Shown here in pieces: positions 1-8,729 of a DNA stretch of 64,000 bases (the first letter of the stretch is position 1; each line of letters opens with the position of its first letter). Source of the DNA: DASXMT01 sp036521415 (GTDB taxonomy: Bacteria > Actinomycetota > Acidimicrobiia > Acidimicrobiales > RAAP-2). A program made the position numbers and the translations under genes. The notes beneath the pieces were generated by a model. That model was given only the letters and a program-made list of their open reading frames with translations. It did no database searches and had not been told where the DNA came from. Where the stretch lies: NCBI GenBank assembly GCA_036521415.1, contig DATDHU010000125.1, positions 1 through 64,000 on the forward strand, in the 5' to 3' direction.

Positions 1-1
1 C

Positions 2-1267
2 GTGGTGCTCATGATGGAGAACCACTCCTTCGACGACCACTTCGGCATGTTGGGCCGCGGCGACGGCCTGACCCTGGACCGAACGGGCAAACCGGTCAAC
101 TTCAATCCTGGCCCCGACGGCGACTTCATCGTCTCCTATCCCCTGCCCAACACCATTGGGCCGCTCAACTCGGACATATCCCAGAACTGGGACAAGTCCC
201 ATCTGTGCTGGAGCGGTGGCACCAACCAGGGATTCGCCCAGAACTGCGGGCCGGCCTCCATGGGCTACCTGGACAAGGAGCAGCTGCCCTTCTACTACTC
301 GCTGGCCAGCCAATTCCCGATCGGTGATCGGTACTTCTGCTCGGTGCTGGGCCAGACCTATCCGAACCGGCGGTTCCTGATCGCCGGTACGGCGCTGGGA
401 AATGTCGCCACCAACGGGACGGGGATCTCCTCGGCCAACCCCCCCAACGGGACGATCTTCGACCGAGTGGACGCCCACAACATCACGTGGAAGGACTACT
501 ACCCCGACCTACCCACGGCGGCCCTGTTCCTACCCAACTACCTCGACAACATGACCGATGGCCGGATGGCCCACATCAACCAGTTCCTTACGGATGCCGC
601 TGCCGGACAACTCCCCCAGTTCTCGCTGGTGGATCCCTACACCGACTACTCCGAGGAGCACGGCGACGTCTCGATCGGTGAAGCGTACGCGGCGCGGATC
701 ATCGGCGCCGTCCTGGACTCGCCCAATTGGGCAAAGACGGCCATGGTCCTCGTGTACGACGAGCACGGTGGATGGTATGACCACGTGCCCCCCCAGCCGG
801 CGGTGCGGCCCGACGACGTCCCGCCCGAGATCACCGTGCCGCCCGACCAACCCGGCGCCTACGACCTCACCGGCTTCCGCGTCCCGTGTGTGATGATCTC
901 CCCCTACGCCAAGCGCGACTTCGTGTCCCACACCGTGTACGACCACACCAGCATCTTGAAGTTCGTCGAAACGAAGTGGAACCTCCCGGCTATGACCTAC
1001 CGGGACGCCAACGCCCACAACCTGCTCGACTTCTTGGACCTGAAGGCCAAGCGGCCGCCCTTCGCCGAGCCACCGGCGGTCAAGGCGCCGCTCAACCCCT
1101 TCGTCGGGCCCTTGCCGGCCACCTCGAGCTCGACCGGGTTCCACCCCATCGCCACCGGCGTCGAGGCGGGCGCGCTGCCACCCGCTCCCTACCGGCTGGC
1201 AGCTCCACCGAAGGGGGCGGCGGCCCTGCTGGCCGAGCCCCGGAGACGGTGCGCGTTCACGTCGTGA
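2..1267 (+). CDS. Phosphoesterase / phospholipase C family protein, 5'-truncated
   Basis: Hydrolase of the PF04185 phosphoesterase superfamily (phospholipase C and acid phosphatase AcpA relatives), which cleaves phosphate esters, usually outside the membrane. Reading from the window edge, the first residues VVLMMENHSFDDHFG are the metal-binding block that in full proteins sits some tens of residues in, so the true start and any signal peptide lie upstream of the window. Other family blocks are YDEHGGWYDH (residues about 252-261), FRVPCVMISPY (292-302) and YDHTSILKFVE (313-323). The C-terminus is Pro/Ala-rich. The last 11 bases overlap the end of the convergent MFS gene. Substrate (phospholipid or phosphomonoester) cannot be decided. 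Confidence 0.85.
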   Translation: MVLMMENHSFDDHFGMLGRGDGLTLDRTGKPVNFNPGPDGDFIVSYPLPNTIGPLNSDISQNWDKSHLCWSGGTNQGFAQNCGPASMGYLDKEQLPFYYSLASQFPIGDRYFCSVLGQTYPNRRFLIAGTALGNVATNGTGISSANPPNGTIFDRVDAHNITWKDYYPDLPTAALFLPNYLDNMTDGRMAHINQFLTDAAAGQLPQFSLVDPYTDYSEEHGDVSIGEAYAARIIGAVLDSPNWAKTAMVLVYDEHGGWYDHVPPQPAVRPDDVPPEITVPPDQPGAYDLTGFRVPCVMISPYAKRDFVSHTVYDHTSILKFVETKWNLPAMTYRDANAHNLLDFLDLKAKRPPFAEPPAVKAPLNPFVGPLPATSSSTGFHPIATGVEAGALPPAPYRLAAPPKGAAALLAEPRRRCAFTS

Positions 1268-2555
1268 GCGATCCCGGGCTCGGGGGCGCCGGGCCCCGGC
1301 CCGGGGCGACGGCGCCGGCGAGCACGGCGGTCGCCACGCTCAGGACCACGACGATGCCGAGGGAGCCCGGGAGACCCACGGCCTCGGCCAGACCCCCGAT
1401 CAGAGCCGGCCCGACGAGCAGGCCCAGGTAGCCGCAGGACGACACCGTGGCCAACGAGGGACCGGGCCGGCCGAGCTGCGAGGCCGCCGTGAACACCACG
1501 GGGACCACGACGGACAGGCCCAGCCCGAGGAGCACGAACCCGGCGAGGGCGGCCCCCACCCGGCCGGCCAGCAGCGCGCCGCCGAAGCCGACAGCGGCCG
1601 TGGTCGCCGAGATCCGGACCAGGCGTACGGGCCCGATCCGCTCGGCCATGTGGTCACCGAACAGTCGGCCGGCGGCCATGGCACAGGAGAATACGGTGTA
1701 GGCGACAGCGGCCAGCCCCGGTCCCGCACCGAGGGACGCGTGCAGGTACACGGCACTCCAGTCGTTGGCCGCCCCTTCGGCCAAGAAGCACCCGAAGGCG
1801 ATGGCGGCCAGGGCCACGAGGACCCAGGAGAGCTGCGGGCGGCGCACGGCAGGCTCGGGCTCCCCGGCCGACGGCTCGGCGCCGGGCGACGGCTCGGTGC
1901 CGGGCGACGAAACGGGTCCCGCCCGGGCGCCCGACACGGAGAAGGCCTCGCCGGCGAGCACGCCGACCACGGCCACGACCACACCGGCGATCAGGAAATT
2001 TGTAGCGACGCTCACCCCGTTCGCCGCCGCCAGCGCCCCGGTGCCCGCTCCGACCAGGCCGCCGATGCTGTAGGAGGCGTGAAAGCGGGACATGACCAGC
2101 CGGCCGAGGCGGTCCTGGAGGGCGGCGGCCTCGGTGTTCATTGCCACGTCGATGGTCCCGAGGGCCGCCCCCCACCCGAGCAGGATCACGAAGAGCTCCC
2201 AAGACGAACCGGCCAGGCTGAGCACGGCCAACAGGCCGCCGAAGGGTATGAACGCGGCCTGGACGATCCGCCGCGGTGCCACCGTGGCCACCATGGCGCC
2301 GGTGACCGGCATGGCCAGCACCGCACCGACCGCCGGACCGAGCAGGACGAGGCCGAGCTCGCCGGCCGAGAGGTGAAGGCCGCTCTTGAAGGCGGGGATC
2401 CGCGCCGCCCACTCCCCCGAGCCGGCGCCGAGCACGAAGAACACGACCGTCACCGCGACCCGCTGGGAGCGGTGCCCCGATGTGGGCCCTGGCCATCCGG
2501 GCCCGGTCAGGGAACGAGGACCCGCTGGAGAAAGAGGCGGGTGCGATCGGTCCAT
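1257..2555 (-). CDS. MFS transporter, YbjJ-like
   Basis: Twelve-helix major facilitator superfamily protein, about 432 aa, in the inner membrane. The block GEWAARIPAFKSGLHLSAGELG just after the first helix (W about residue 49) is characteristic of the YbjJ-like branch, whose substrates are poorly defined. A Pro/Ser/Glu-rich loop of about 35 residues separates the two six-helix halves. The frame stays open to 2765, but that stretch lies inside the upstream hydrolase gene and reads as shadow sequence; ATG at 2555 is the first sensible start, and GTG codons nearer the first helix are also possible. The gene overlaps the hydrolase by 49 bases on the same strand, suggesting co-transcription. It converges with the phosphoesterase gene. 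Confidence 0.8.
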   Translation of the reverse strand: MDRSHPPLSPAGPRSLTGPGWPGPTSGHRSQRVAVTVVFFVLGAGSGEWAARIPAFKSGLHLSAGELGLVLLGPAVGAVLAMPVTGAMVATVAPRRIVQAAFIPFGGLLAVLSLAGSSWELFVILLGWGAALGTIDVAMNTEAAALQDRLGRLVMSRFHASYSIGGLVGAGTGALAAANGVSVATNFLIAGVVVAVVGVLAGEAFSVSGARAGPVSSPGTEPSPGAEPSAGEPEPAVRRPQLSWVLVALAAIAFGCFLAEGAANDWSAVYLHASLGAGPGLAAVAYTVFSCAMAAGRLFGDHMAERIGPVRLVRISATTAAVGFGGALLAGRVGAALAGFVLLGLGLSVVVPVVFTAASQLGRPGPSLATVSSCGYLGLLVGPALIGGLAEAVGLPGSLGIVVVLSVATAVLAGAVAPGRGPAPPSPGSLTT

Positions 2556-3313
2556 GAGTCCATGTCCGATCGGGTCGAGGCGACATGGAGCTCTGCGTCG
2601 GGAATGAGCGAGTGCAGCTCCTCCGCTGTCGATACCGGATGGACCGGGTCCCCGGTCCAGGCCAGGACGAGGGCGGGGACCTCGAGGCGGGCGATGTCGG
2701 CTCGATCGGGCAGGTCGGCCTTGGTTGCGCCCCGCATGACCAGCGCCAGTCGATCGGGTTCCCACGCCCGGGTGGCGGCGGCCAGTTGCTCACGCCGCGG
2801 CTCGTCGCCTACGAAAGGGTCGGGGGGGTCGAGCTCGGCTCGGGCGGCGATGAGCGCCTCCACGCCGTCCTGCTCGATGACGGTGGCAGCCAGCTGCCAC
2901 TGTTCGGCTTGGGCGGCCCGGGTCTCCCACGCCGTAGGGGCGAGGGCGAGCACGAGGGCCCGCACCCGCCCTCCACCGAGGACGGCAGCGTGCAGGGCGG
3001 TGCCGCAGCCCATCGAGGCGCCGGCGGCGGCGTAGGCCCCGATGCCCAGCGCGTCGGCCAGGGCCAGTTGATCGCGGGCCAACTCCGACCAACTGTAGGC
3101 GCCGAGCTCGGGGCTCGACTCGGACTCACCGTGGCCCCGAGCGTCGTAGCGGACCACGGTGACGGGGATCCGACCCCAGTCGAGGAGCTCCAGGTCGGCG
3201 TCACTGGCCCGGTTCATCGAGAGCCCGTGGCCCCAGATCAGATCGGGCCCCGACCCCGACACCTCGAAGGCCAGCTGCACGCCCCGGATGCTCGAACGCT
3301 GGGCCGGCACCAC
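2507..3313 (-). CDS. Alpha/beta hydrolase
   Basis: A 268-aa alpha/beta-hydrolase fold protein. Visible elements are the oxyanion-hole HG (29-30), the YDARGHGES strand-turn (56-64) common to lactonase and haloperoxidase-like members, and the nucleophile elbow G-A-S-M-G with Ser100. D222 in the WTGDPVHP segment is a likely acid; the general-base His is less clear (H225 or H243). It starts GTG-GTG, so the start may be either codon. It follows the LLM oxidoreductase gene by 13 bases and overlaps the MFS gene, making a three-gene unit. An esterase, lactonase or C-C hydrolase role is possible; the substrate is unknown. Confidence 0.82.
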   Translation of the reverse strand: MVPAQRSSIRGVQLAFEVSGSGPDLIWGHGLSMNRASDADLELLDWGRIPVTVVRYDARGHGESESSPELGAYSWSELARDQLALADALGIGAYAAAGASMGCGTALHAAVLGGGRVRALVLALAPTAWETRAAQAEQWQLAATVIEQDGVEALIAARAELDPPDPFVGDEPRREQLAAATRAWEPDRLALVMRGATKADLPDRADIARLEVPALVLAWTGDPVHPVSTAEELHSLIPDAELHVASTRSDMDSWTDRTRLFLQRVLVP

Positions 3314-3326
3314 CAGAGCCGACCGG

Positions 3327-4463
3327 CTACCGGCCGAGCGAGGCAGGGTTCATCGGCGTCGCCATGTCGTGCACGGCCGGCAGAACCTTCTCGGCGAAGA
3401 GGCGGAGGCTTTTCTCGGCTTTGTCCTGGGGCATGCCCCCGTAGAAGACGTGAATGACGAGCTCTTCGAGGCTGATGGCCCACTGCAGGGTCTTCAGCCT
3501 GTCGATGATCTCGTCGGGCGTGCCGATGGGCTGGGTCTGCCGGTGGCTCTCGAGGCTGGCGTCGGCGTGGCCGATGTCTGCTGTCTGGCGGGTGAGGTAG
3601 TCCTCGTAGCCCTTGACCCCTTCGAAGCCGGGGTTGTTCCACTCGAAGTAATGGTGCTGGGCGGCCAGCTGCTGGTTGCGGAAGTACTCCCACCCCTCCG
3701 CCGCCTCTGACGACGTCTCGGCGCAGTACATCCACAAGAGCGTGGTCGGTTGGTCGGGCGGCAGGCCCAGCTCGGCCCGGATCTGGTTGAACCCCCGGAC
3801 CTTGTCGGTCATGCCGGCCAGATCGTCGTCGGAGACGAACATCTGTCCGAGGCCGTTCTCGGCGGCCAGACGAGCGGACTTGGGGGTGGTGAAGGCCGCC
3901 TTGATGGAGGTGGTGAGATCGCCCTTGTGACGGGCCTGGGGCCGAACGGTGGTGGGCGGGATCTTGAACACCTGGCCGTCGAAGGTGAACCGCTCGGCGC
4001 CGTCGGACGCCCGGATGGCGTTCACCACGTCATAGAAGTAGGCGTGCGACTCCTCGATCGGGATGCCCAGGGAGGCGTACTCGTGGGGCGCCACGCCCCG
4101 GCCGATGCCCAGGTGGAGCCGGCGGCCCCGGAGGAGGATGTCGAGCATGGAGATCTCATGGGCCAGCCGGACCGGGTTCCACCACGGCGCCACGATCACC
4201 GCCGTCCCCATGTCGACGCGTGAGGTCCGCCCGGCCCAGTAGGCCAGCCACTGGAGGGGGTTCGGTTGCATCGAGTATGCCGACCCGTAGTGCTCGGTGG
4301 CCCAGATCGAGTCGAAGCCGAGCGGCTCGACCAGCTCGCCCATGTACAGCGTGTTGTCCATATTGACCGAGTCGGGGACCTCCGGCGGGCGTTCGTAGTC
4401 GCCAGCCATCAATCGGGGCCAGTCGCCCTGGTTGTACCCCGTCACCATGACTCCGCAGTGCAT
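3327..4463 (-). CDS. LLM class flavin-dependent oxidoreductase
   Basis: A 378-aa luciferase-like monooxygenase family protein that would use FMN or F420 to oxidise an organic substrate. Family features are the GELVEPLGFDSIWATEHY segment near the N-terminus, the TAVIVAPWWNPVRLAHEI strand, the LGIGRGVAPHEYASLG loop and a C-terminal helical part. The ATG at 4463 is chosen because a GAGGGGAG ribosome site lies 5 bases upstream and the protein then begins on the family's first beta strand; the frame runs open upstream across an opposite-strand gene. It heads the unit with the alpha/beta hydrolase and MFS genes, an arrangement suited to oxidation, hydrolysis and export of one compound. The divergent neighbour is the DUF1214 gene. 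Confidence 0.88.
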   Translation of the reverse strand: MHCGVMVTGYNQGDWPRLMAGDYERPPEVPDSVNMDNTLYMGELVEPLGFDSIWATEHYGSAYSMQPNPLQWLAYWAGRTSRVDMGTAVIVAPWWNPVRLAHEISMLDILLRGRRLHLGIGRGVAPHEYASLGIPIEESHAYFYDVVNAIRASDGAERFTFDGQVFKIPPTTVRPQARHKGDLTTSIKAAFTTPKSARLAAENGLGQMFVSDDDLAGMTDKVRGFNQIRAELGLPPDQPTTLLWMYCAETSSEAAEGWEYFRNQQLAAQHHYFEWNNPGFEGVKGYEDYLTRQTADIGHADASLESHRQTQPIGTPDEIIDRLKTLQWAISLEELVIHVFYGGMPQDKAEKSLRLFAEKVLPAVHDMATPMNPASLGR

Positions 4464-4589
4464 CGCATCTCCCCTCGCGCCCCGCCAGCATTCCACGCCA
4501 GATCGCCCGGGGTGGAATCGAGCGAGCGAGGGCCGCCGAAACGGGGCACAATTGCCGCCCTCAGTCGCCGGAGAGTAGGAGACATCCCG

Positions 4590-5693
4590 ATGGATCGAGA
4601 CGAGGCCACAACCCCCGCGGCTGCGCCATTGACGGCCGCCGTCTTCGATGAGCTCGTCGACGAGCTCCGGGCACTGGAACGCCGCATCAACGACCCGAAG
4701 GTGAACCTGGACGAGCAGAGCTTGCTCGAGGGGTACAAATGGATCTTCACCATCCTGAGCGTCGGGCTCGATGCCAATATGTGGGCCGACCCCGATCGAC
4801 CCCGGTTCGTGGACATCGTCGGTCCCTACCGGAAGTGGGGTGGGGACAACGCCGATGCCTTCTATCAGTTCGCCCCGATCGATCCGACCCGGACCTACAT
4901 CGTCACCGGTCGGGTGGGAGACGCCGTGTACCTCTCGCTCACCGTCTACGGGGGGCCATCCGACGGTCGGTACTCGAACCGGATCGTGGCCACCATCAAC
5001 AATCGCTCCCTGGACATCGCTGACGACGGCACCTATTCGATCGTGTTGAGCCCCGATCCCCACGACGGGGACTGGATCAAGCTCGAACCCGATGCCGTGT
5101 GCGCGATCACTCGGGACTACCTGGCCGACCCCGATCACGGACGGCGGGCGCAGTGGCACATCCGGGCGGTGGATCCGCCCGACGCTCGTCGGGAGAGCGA
5201 CGCCGACCTGGCCCGCCGGTTCCGGGCCACGCTCACCTGGATCCGCGACCAGGCCCGCATTGCCCCGATCGCCCTGGGCCGGCCGAACACCGTCGACGAG
5301 CCCTACCCGGTGCCGACCGAGACGTTCGGGTGGGCGGCGGGGGATGCCGCCTACGCCATGGGGAGCTACGAGCTCGGCCCCGACCAGGCCCTCGTCATCG
5401 AGGGCACCTCGCCGGCGTGCGCATTTTGGAACATCTGCCTGTGGAACCAGTTCCTGCACACCTACGACTACGACTACGAGCGGGTCACCCTGAACGGCTT
5501 CCAGCTCGAGTACGAGCCCGACGGCTCGTGGCGGGTGGTGGTGGCCCGCCGGGACCCGGGCCAGGCAAACTGGATTTCGACCGGCGGTCACGAGCGGGGC
5601 CGGATCTGGTTCCGTTGGTTCCTCCCCGATGCCACCCCGGCCAGACCGACGACCCGGGTCGTCACCATCGGGTCCGGGCCGATCGGGCCATGA
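4590..5693 (+). CDS. DUF1214 domain-containing protein
   Basis: A 367-aa soluble protein ending in a DUF1214 domain (about residues 250-360). The signature there is LNGFQLEYEPDGSWRVVVAR followed by DPGQANWISTGGH and WFRWF. No catalytic activity is established for the family. An upstream half (about 60-240) with YRKWGGDNADAFYQFAPID precedes it. ATG at 4590 follows a GAGAGTAGGAGA purine tract. The stop overlaps the start of the sulfotransferase gene as ATGA, so the two are probably translationally coupled and functionally linked; I infer a role in handling a lipid or sterol-like substrate, but this is not shown by sequence. Confidence 0.85.
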   Translation: MDRDEATTPAAAPLTAAVFDELVDELRALERRINDPKVNLDEQSLLEGYKWIFTILSVGLDANMWADPDRPRFVDIVGPYRKWGGDNADAFYQFAPIDPTRTYIVTGRVGDAVYLSLTVYGGPSDGRYSNRIVATINNRSLDIADDGTYSIVLSPDPHDGDWIKLEPDAVCAITRDYLADPDHGRRAQWHIRAVDPPDARRESDADLARRFRATLTWIRDQARIAPIALGRPNTVDEPYPVPTETFGWAAGDAAYAMGSYELGPDQALVIEGTSPACAFWNICLWNQFLHTYDYDYERVTLNGFQLEYEPDGSWRVVVARRDPGQANWISTGGHERGRIWFRWFLPDATPARPTTRVVTIGSGPIGP

Positions 5694-6973
5694 GGGCCAT
5701 GAGCAGTCGGCCAGCGCCGGTCGTGCTCGACGATCTTGCATCACCTCGGTTCAGCCCCGAGGTCGACCAGCTGCGGGCGTCGTTGGTGGAGGTGGCGGCC
5801 GGCTGCCCCCTCGAGCTCGGCGCCCTGACCGGAGCAGCGAGCCAGGAGACGGGTCTGGGCGATTTCGGCGATCCTGCCTTCGGGCGCCGGCTCGAGGTGC
5901 TGTGCGGGGCCTTGCGCCACGAGGCCGACCTGTCCCCCTCGGGCGTGGTGGCCTGGTACTCGCAGCTCGTCCAGTTCCTGAAGAACCGGCTCCTGATCGA
6001 GGACCTCCTCTCACGGCATCCGGAGATCCACGACATCCGGATCGAGCGACCGATCATCATCTGCGGACTGCCCCGCACGGGCACCACCCACCTGCACAAC
6101 CTGATCAGCGCCGACCCGGCGCTGCGGTCCCTCCCCTACTGGGAGAGCCTCGAGCCCGTGCTGGCCGACCACGAACGGCCGGCACCGGGTGCGCCCGATC
6201 CGCGAATGGCCCGGGCGGCCTTCGGGCTCGAGATGCTCGATGCCACGCTCCCCTACTTCAATCGGATGCACGAGATGACGGTCGAGCACGTGCACGAGGA
6301 GATCCAGCTTCTGGCCATCGACTGCTCGACCATGCTGTTCGAGACCCAGGGGCTGGTGCCCACATGGCGGGACCACTACAAGGCAGAGGACCAGACTCCC
6401 TCGTACCAGTACCTGAAAACCATCTTGAAGGTCATGCAGTGGCTCCGGGGTGGCCAGCGCTGGGTGCTCAAGTCTCCACAGCACCTGGAGCAGTTCGGGC
6501 CCCTCTTGTCCACGTTCCCGGACGCCACGTTCGTCGTGCCCCACCGGGACCCGGTGGCTGTGACCGTTTCCATGACGACGATGGTCACCTACTCGTCACG
6601 CATGGTGACCGATCGTGTCGACCCGTTGTCCATGGGTCGCTACTGGTCGGCGCGCTGCGAGGATCTCTTCCGAGCGTGCGCCCATGACCGGGACCGCCTG
6701 CCGGCCGAGCAGTCGGTCGACGTCCAGTTCAATGATTTCATGGCCCACGACCTCGAAACCGTGGCGCGCATCTACGCGCTAGCCGACCAGCCCTTCACCA
6801 CCCAGTCACGCCGGGCCATGGAGGCCTTCGTGGCCGGCCATCCCCGCGGGCGTAACGGAACGATCGCCTACCAACCCGAGGTCCTCGGCATCGACAGGTC
6901 GGAACGAGCCGAGGCCCTCCAATTTTACTATGAGCGCTTCGGCGTCGAGAAGGAAGGGGCGACCGTGACCTGA
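5690..6973 (+). CDS. Sulfotransferase family protein
   Basis: A 427-aa PAPS-dependent sulfotransferase-like protein. The 5'-phosphosulfate loop is ICGLPRTGTTHLHNLIS (about 124-140) and the 3'-phosphate-binding region is WVLKSPQHLEQF (258-269) followed by FPDATFVVPHRDP (276-288). Length and the long N-terminal helical region match the actinobacterial sulfotransferase subgroup often found beside DUF1214 genes. The ATG at 5690 overlaps the DUF1214 stop; a second ATG at 5699 is possible. Product would be a sulfated lipid, sterol or small molecule; the acceptor is unknown. Confidence 0.88.
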   Translation: MRAMSSRPAPVVLDDLASPRFSPEVDQLRASLVEVAAGCPLELGALTGAASQETGLGDFGDPAFGRRLEVLCGALRHEADLSPSGVVAWYSQLVQFLKNRLLIEDLLSRHPEIHDIRIERPIIICGLPRTGTTHLHNLISADPALRSLPYWESLEPVLADHERPAPGAPDPRMARAAFGLEMLDATLPYFNRMHEMTVEHVHEEIQLLAIDCSTMLFETQGLVPTWRDHYKAEDQTPSYQYLKTILKVMQWLRGGQRWVLKSPQHLEQFGPLLSTFPDATFVVPHRDPVAVTVSMTTMVTYSSRMVTDRVDPLSMGRYWSARCEDLFRACAHDRDRLPAEQSVDVQFNDFMAHDLETVARIYALADQPFTTQSRRAMEAFVAGHPRGRNGTIAYQPEVLGIDRSERAEALQFYYERFGVEKEGATVT

Positions 6974-7012
6974 CGGCCGGCTCCGAGGAGATTGGTCGGA
7001 AGGGCGACCTCG

Positions 7013-8602
7013 TCAACCCGGCGCCGAGAACTGCTTGCGCAGCTCTTGTTTCAGGATCTTGCCCATCGGGTTGCGGGGCAGTTCGGTCACGATCTCCAGG
7101 CGCTCGGGGATCTTCTGGTTGGCCAGCTCGTGGGACCGGCAGTGCTCGACCACCTCGGTCAAGGTCAGCGAGTCCTCGCCCTCAGCCAGTACCACGACGG
7201 CACAGGCCCGCTCGCCCGTCCTGGGATCGGGCACACCGATGACGGCCACGTCGGACACCTTCGGGTGGGTGTACACGACGCCTTCGATCTCCAGGGCCGA
7301 GAGGTTCTCGGCGTTGCGGATGATGATGTCCTTGGTCCGGCCCGTGATCCGCACATGGCCCCGGGGGCCGACGACGCCCAGATCCCCGGTCCGGAAGAAG
7401 CCGTCGGCGTCGAAGGCGGCAGCGTCCAGGCTGGCGTCGACGTAGCCCTTCAGGGCCTGGGGCCCGCGCACCAGGACCTCCCCCTCTTCGCCCGGCGGCA
7501 GCACGGTGCCGTCGGCGGAGACGATCTTCAGGTCGATACCCGGAAGCACCCGGCCCTCGGCCACGGCGAGGTCCTCGTCGAGGTCGTCCATGAACGAGGC
7601 CGTGGCGATGGGGAATTCGGTCAGCCCCCAGGCCGAGAGGATCGGCACACCGAAGAGCTCCTTCATCTCGTAGAAGAGCTCCGGGGGCTTGGGGGCGCCA
7701 CCGGAGGACAGGGACACCAGATTGGGGAACAACGGCTCGGCGCCGTGGTGACGCTGGGCTTCGGCATAGGCGATGAAGAAGGGGAGCGAGCTGCCAAGCC
7801 GGGTGGCCCCGTGCTCGGCCATGACCAGCGGGCTCTTGACCGGGTCGAATATCTCGATCATGAGGATCCGCGACCCGGTGTACAGGGTCGAGACGGTGAC
7901 GGCGAAGCCCCCGACGTGGGTGTAGGGATAGGGAAGGGGCATGATGTCGTCGCTGCTGGCATTCAGGATCGGGCCGTTGGCCGTCGACATGAGGGACAGG
8001 TCCGTGTGCCGGGCCCCCTTCGGCTCCGCCGTCGTTCCCGACGAGTAGAAGATGTGCCGAACGGGATCACCCTCACCGGTGGGTGGCGGGGGCAGGTTCG
8101 AGGGATCGCCCAGCGGCAGTCCTCCCCGGTCGAGCACCAGGGTCTCGCAGCCGTGGGTGTCGGCCACGTCGCGGGCCAGGGCGGCGTAGTCGAAATTGCG
8201 CCAGACGCTCGGGGTGATGAGCAGCCGGGCGCCGGTCTGGCCGACGATGAAGCTGACCTCACGATGGCGGAGGATGGGGATGATGGGGTTCTCGACTGCG
8301 CCCAGGCGGGCCAGGGCCAACAACAGCACCGCGGCCTCGAGGGTGGTGGGCAGCTGCCAACTCACCGGGGTGTCGGACTCGATCCCCCGGGCGTAGAGGG
8401 CCGCCGCCACCTGCTCAGCCGTGTCCCGCCACTGGGCGGCGGTCATGGTGCGGCCTGTGTCGTCCTCCAACAACACCCGGTCCGGGGTAGCCGACGCCCG
8501 AAGCTCCAGCAGGCCCCACAGGGTCGGCGGGTAGGTGGGCAGGTCGTCGACGGTCAATTCTGCCGCCGGCTTGCCTCGTCCCACGGGCGCCAGGTCGGTC
8601 AT
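7013..8602 (-). CDS. AMP-dependent acyl-CoA synthetase / ligase
   Basis: ANL-superfamily enzyme of 529 aa that activates a carboxylic acid with ATP and joins it to CoA. Motifs: the P-loop IFYSSGTTAEPKGA (184-197), the adenine motif AWGLTE (324-329), FRTGD (403-407), the hinge GRTKDIII (421-428), and the adenylation lysine K515 in PRNPMGK. The length fits medium-chain or cyclohexane-carboxylate-type ligases. An AAAGGGGA ribosome site lies just upstream of the ATG. It stands alone, 127 bases from the MFS-MarR gene, and could activate the substrate for the CoA-dependent enzymes elsewhere in the window. Chain-length preference cannot be read. Confidence 0.92.
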   Translation of the reverse strand: MTDLAPVGRGKPAAELTVDDLPTYPPTLWGLLELRASATPDRVLLEDDTGRTMTAAQWRDTAEQVAAALYARGIESDTPVSWQLPTTLEAAVLLLALARLGAVENPIIPILRHREVSFIVGQTGARLLITPSVWRNFDYAALARDVADTHGCETLVLDRGGLPLGDPSNLPPPPTGEGDPVRHIFYSSGTTAEPKGARHTDLSLMSTANGPILNASSDDIMPLPYPYTHVGGFAVTVSTLYTGSRILMIEIFDPVKSPLVMAEHGATRLGSSLPFFIAYAEAQRHHGAEPLFPNLVSLSSGGAPKPPELFYEMKELFGVPILSAWGLTEFPIATASFMDDLDEDLAVAEGRVLPGIDLKIVSADGTVLPPGEEGEVLVRGPQALKGYVDASLDAAAFDADGFFRTGDLGVVGPRGHVRITGRTKDIIIRNAENLSALEIEGVVYTHPKVSDVAVIGVPDPRTGERACAVVVLAEGEDSLTLTEVVEHCRSHELANQKIPERLEIVTELPRNPMGKILKQELRKQFSAPG

Positions 8603-8729
8603 TGGAAATCCCCTTTGCTCACCGGGTCGTTCGGGTCAGTCGGCGTCAAGCATGTCGCCGGTCCGACCAGGCACGATAGCGGTCGGCCTCCGAGGGGCCG
8701 GAATCCCCTGTTCAGACGGTGACGGCAGC

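Noticed and set aside
1650..3035. 461-codon plus-strand open frame
   Set aside because: It runs antisense across the MFS and hydrolase genes and contains only Gly/Arg/Asp-rich shadow sequence.
6992..8722. 576-codon plus-strand open frame opposite the acyl-CoA synthetase
   Set aside because: It is the GC-rich shadow of a gene with all ANL-family motifs on the other strand; its own translation is low-complexity His/Gly/Val-rich with no family features.
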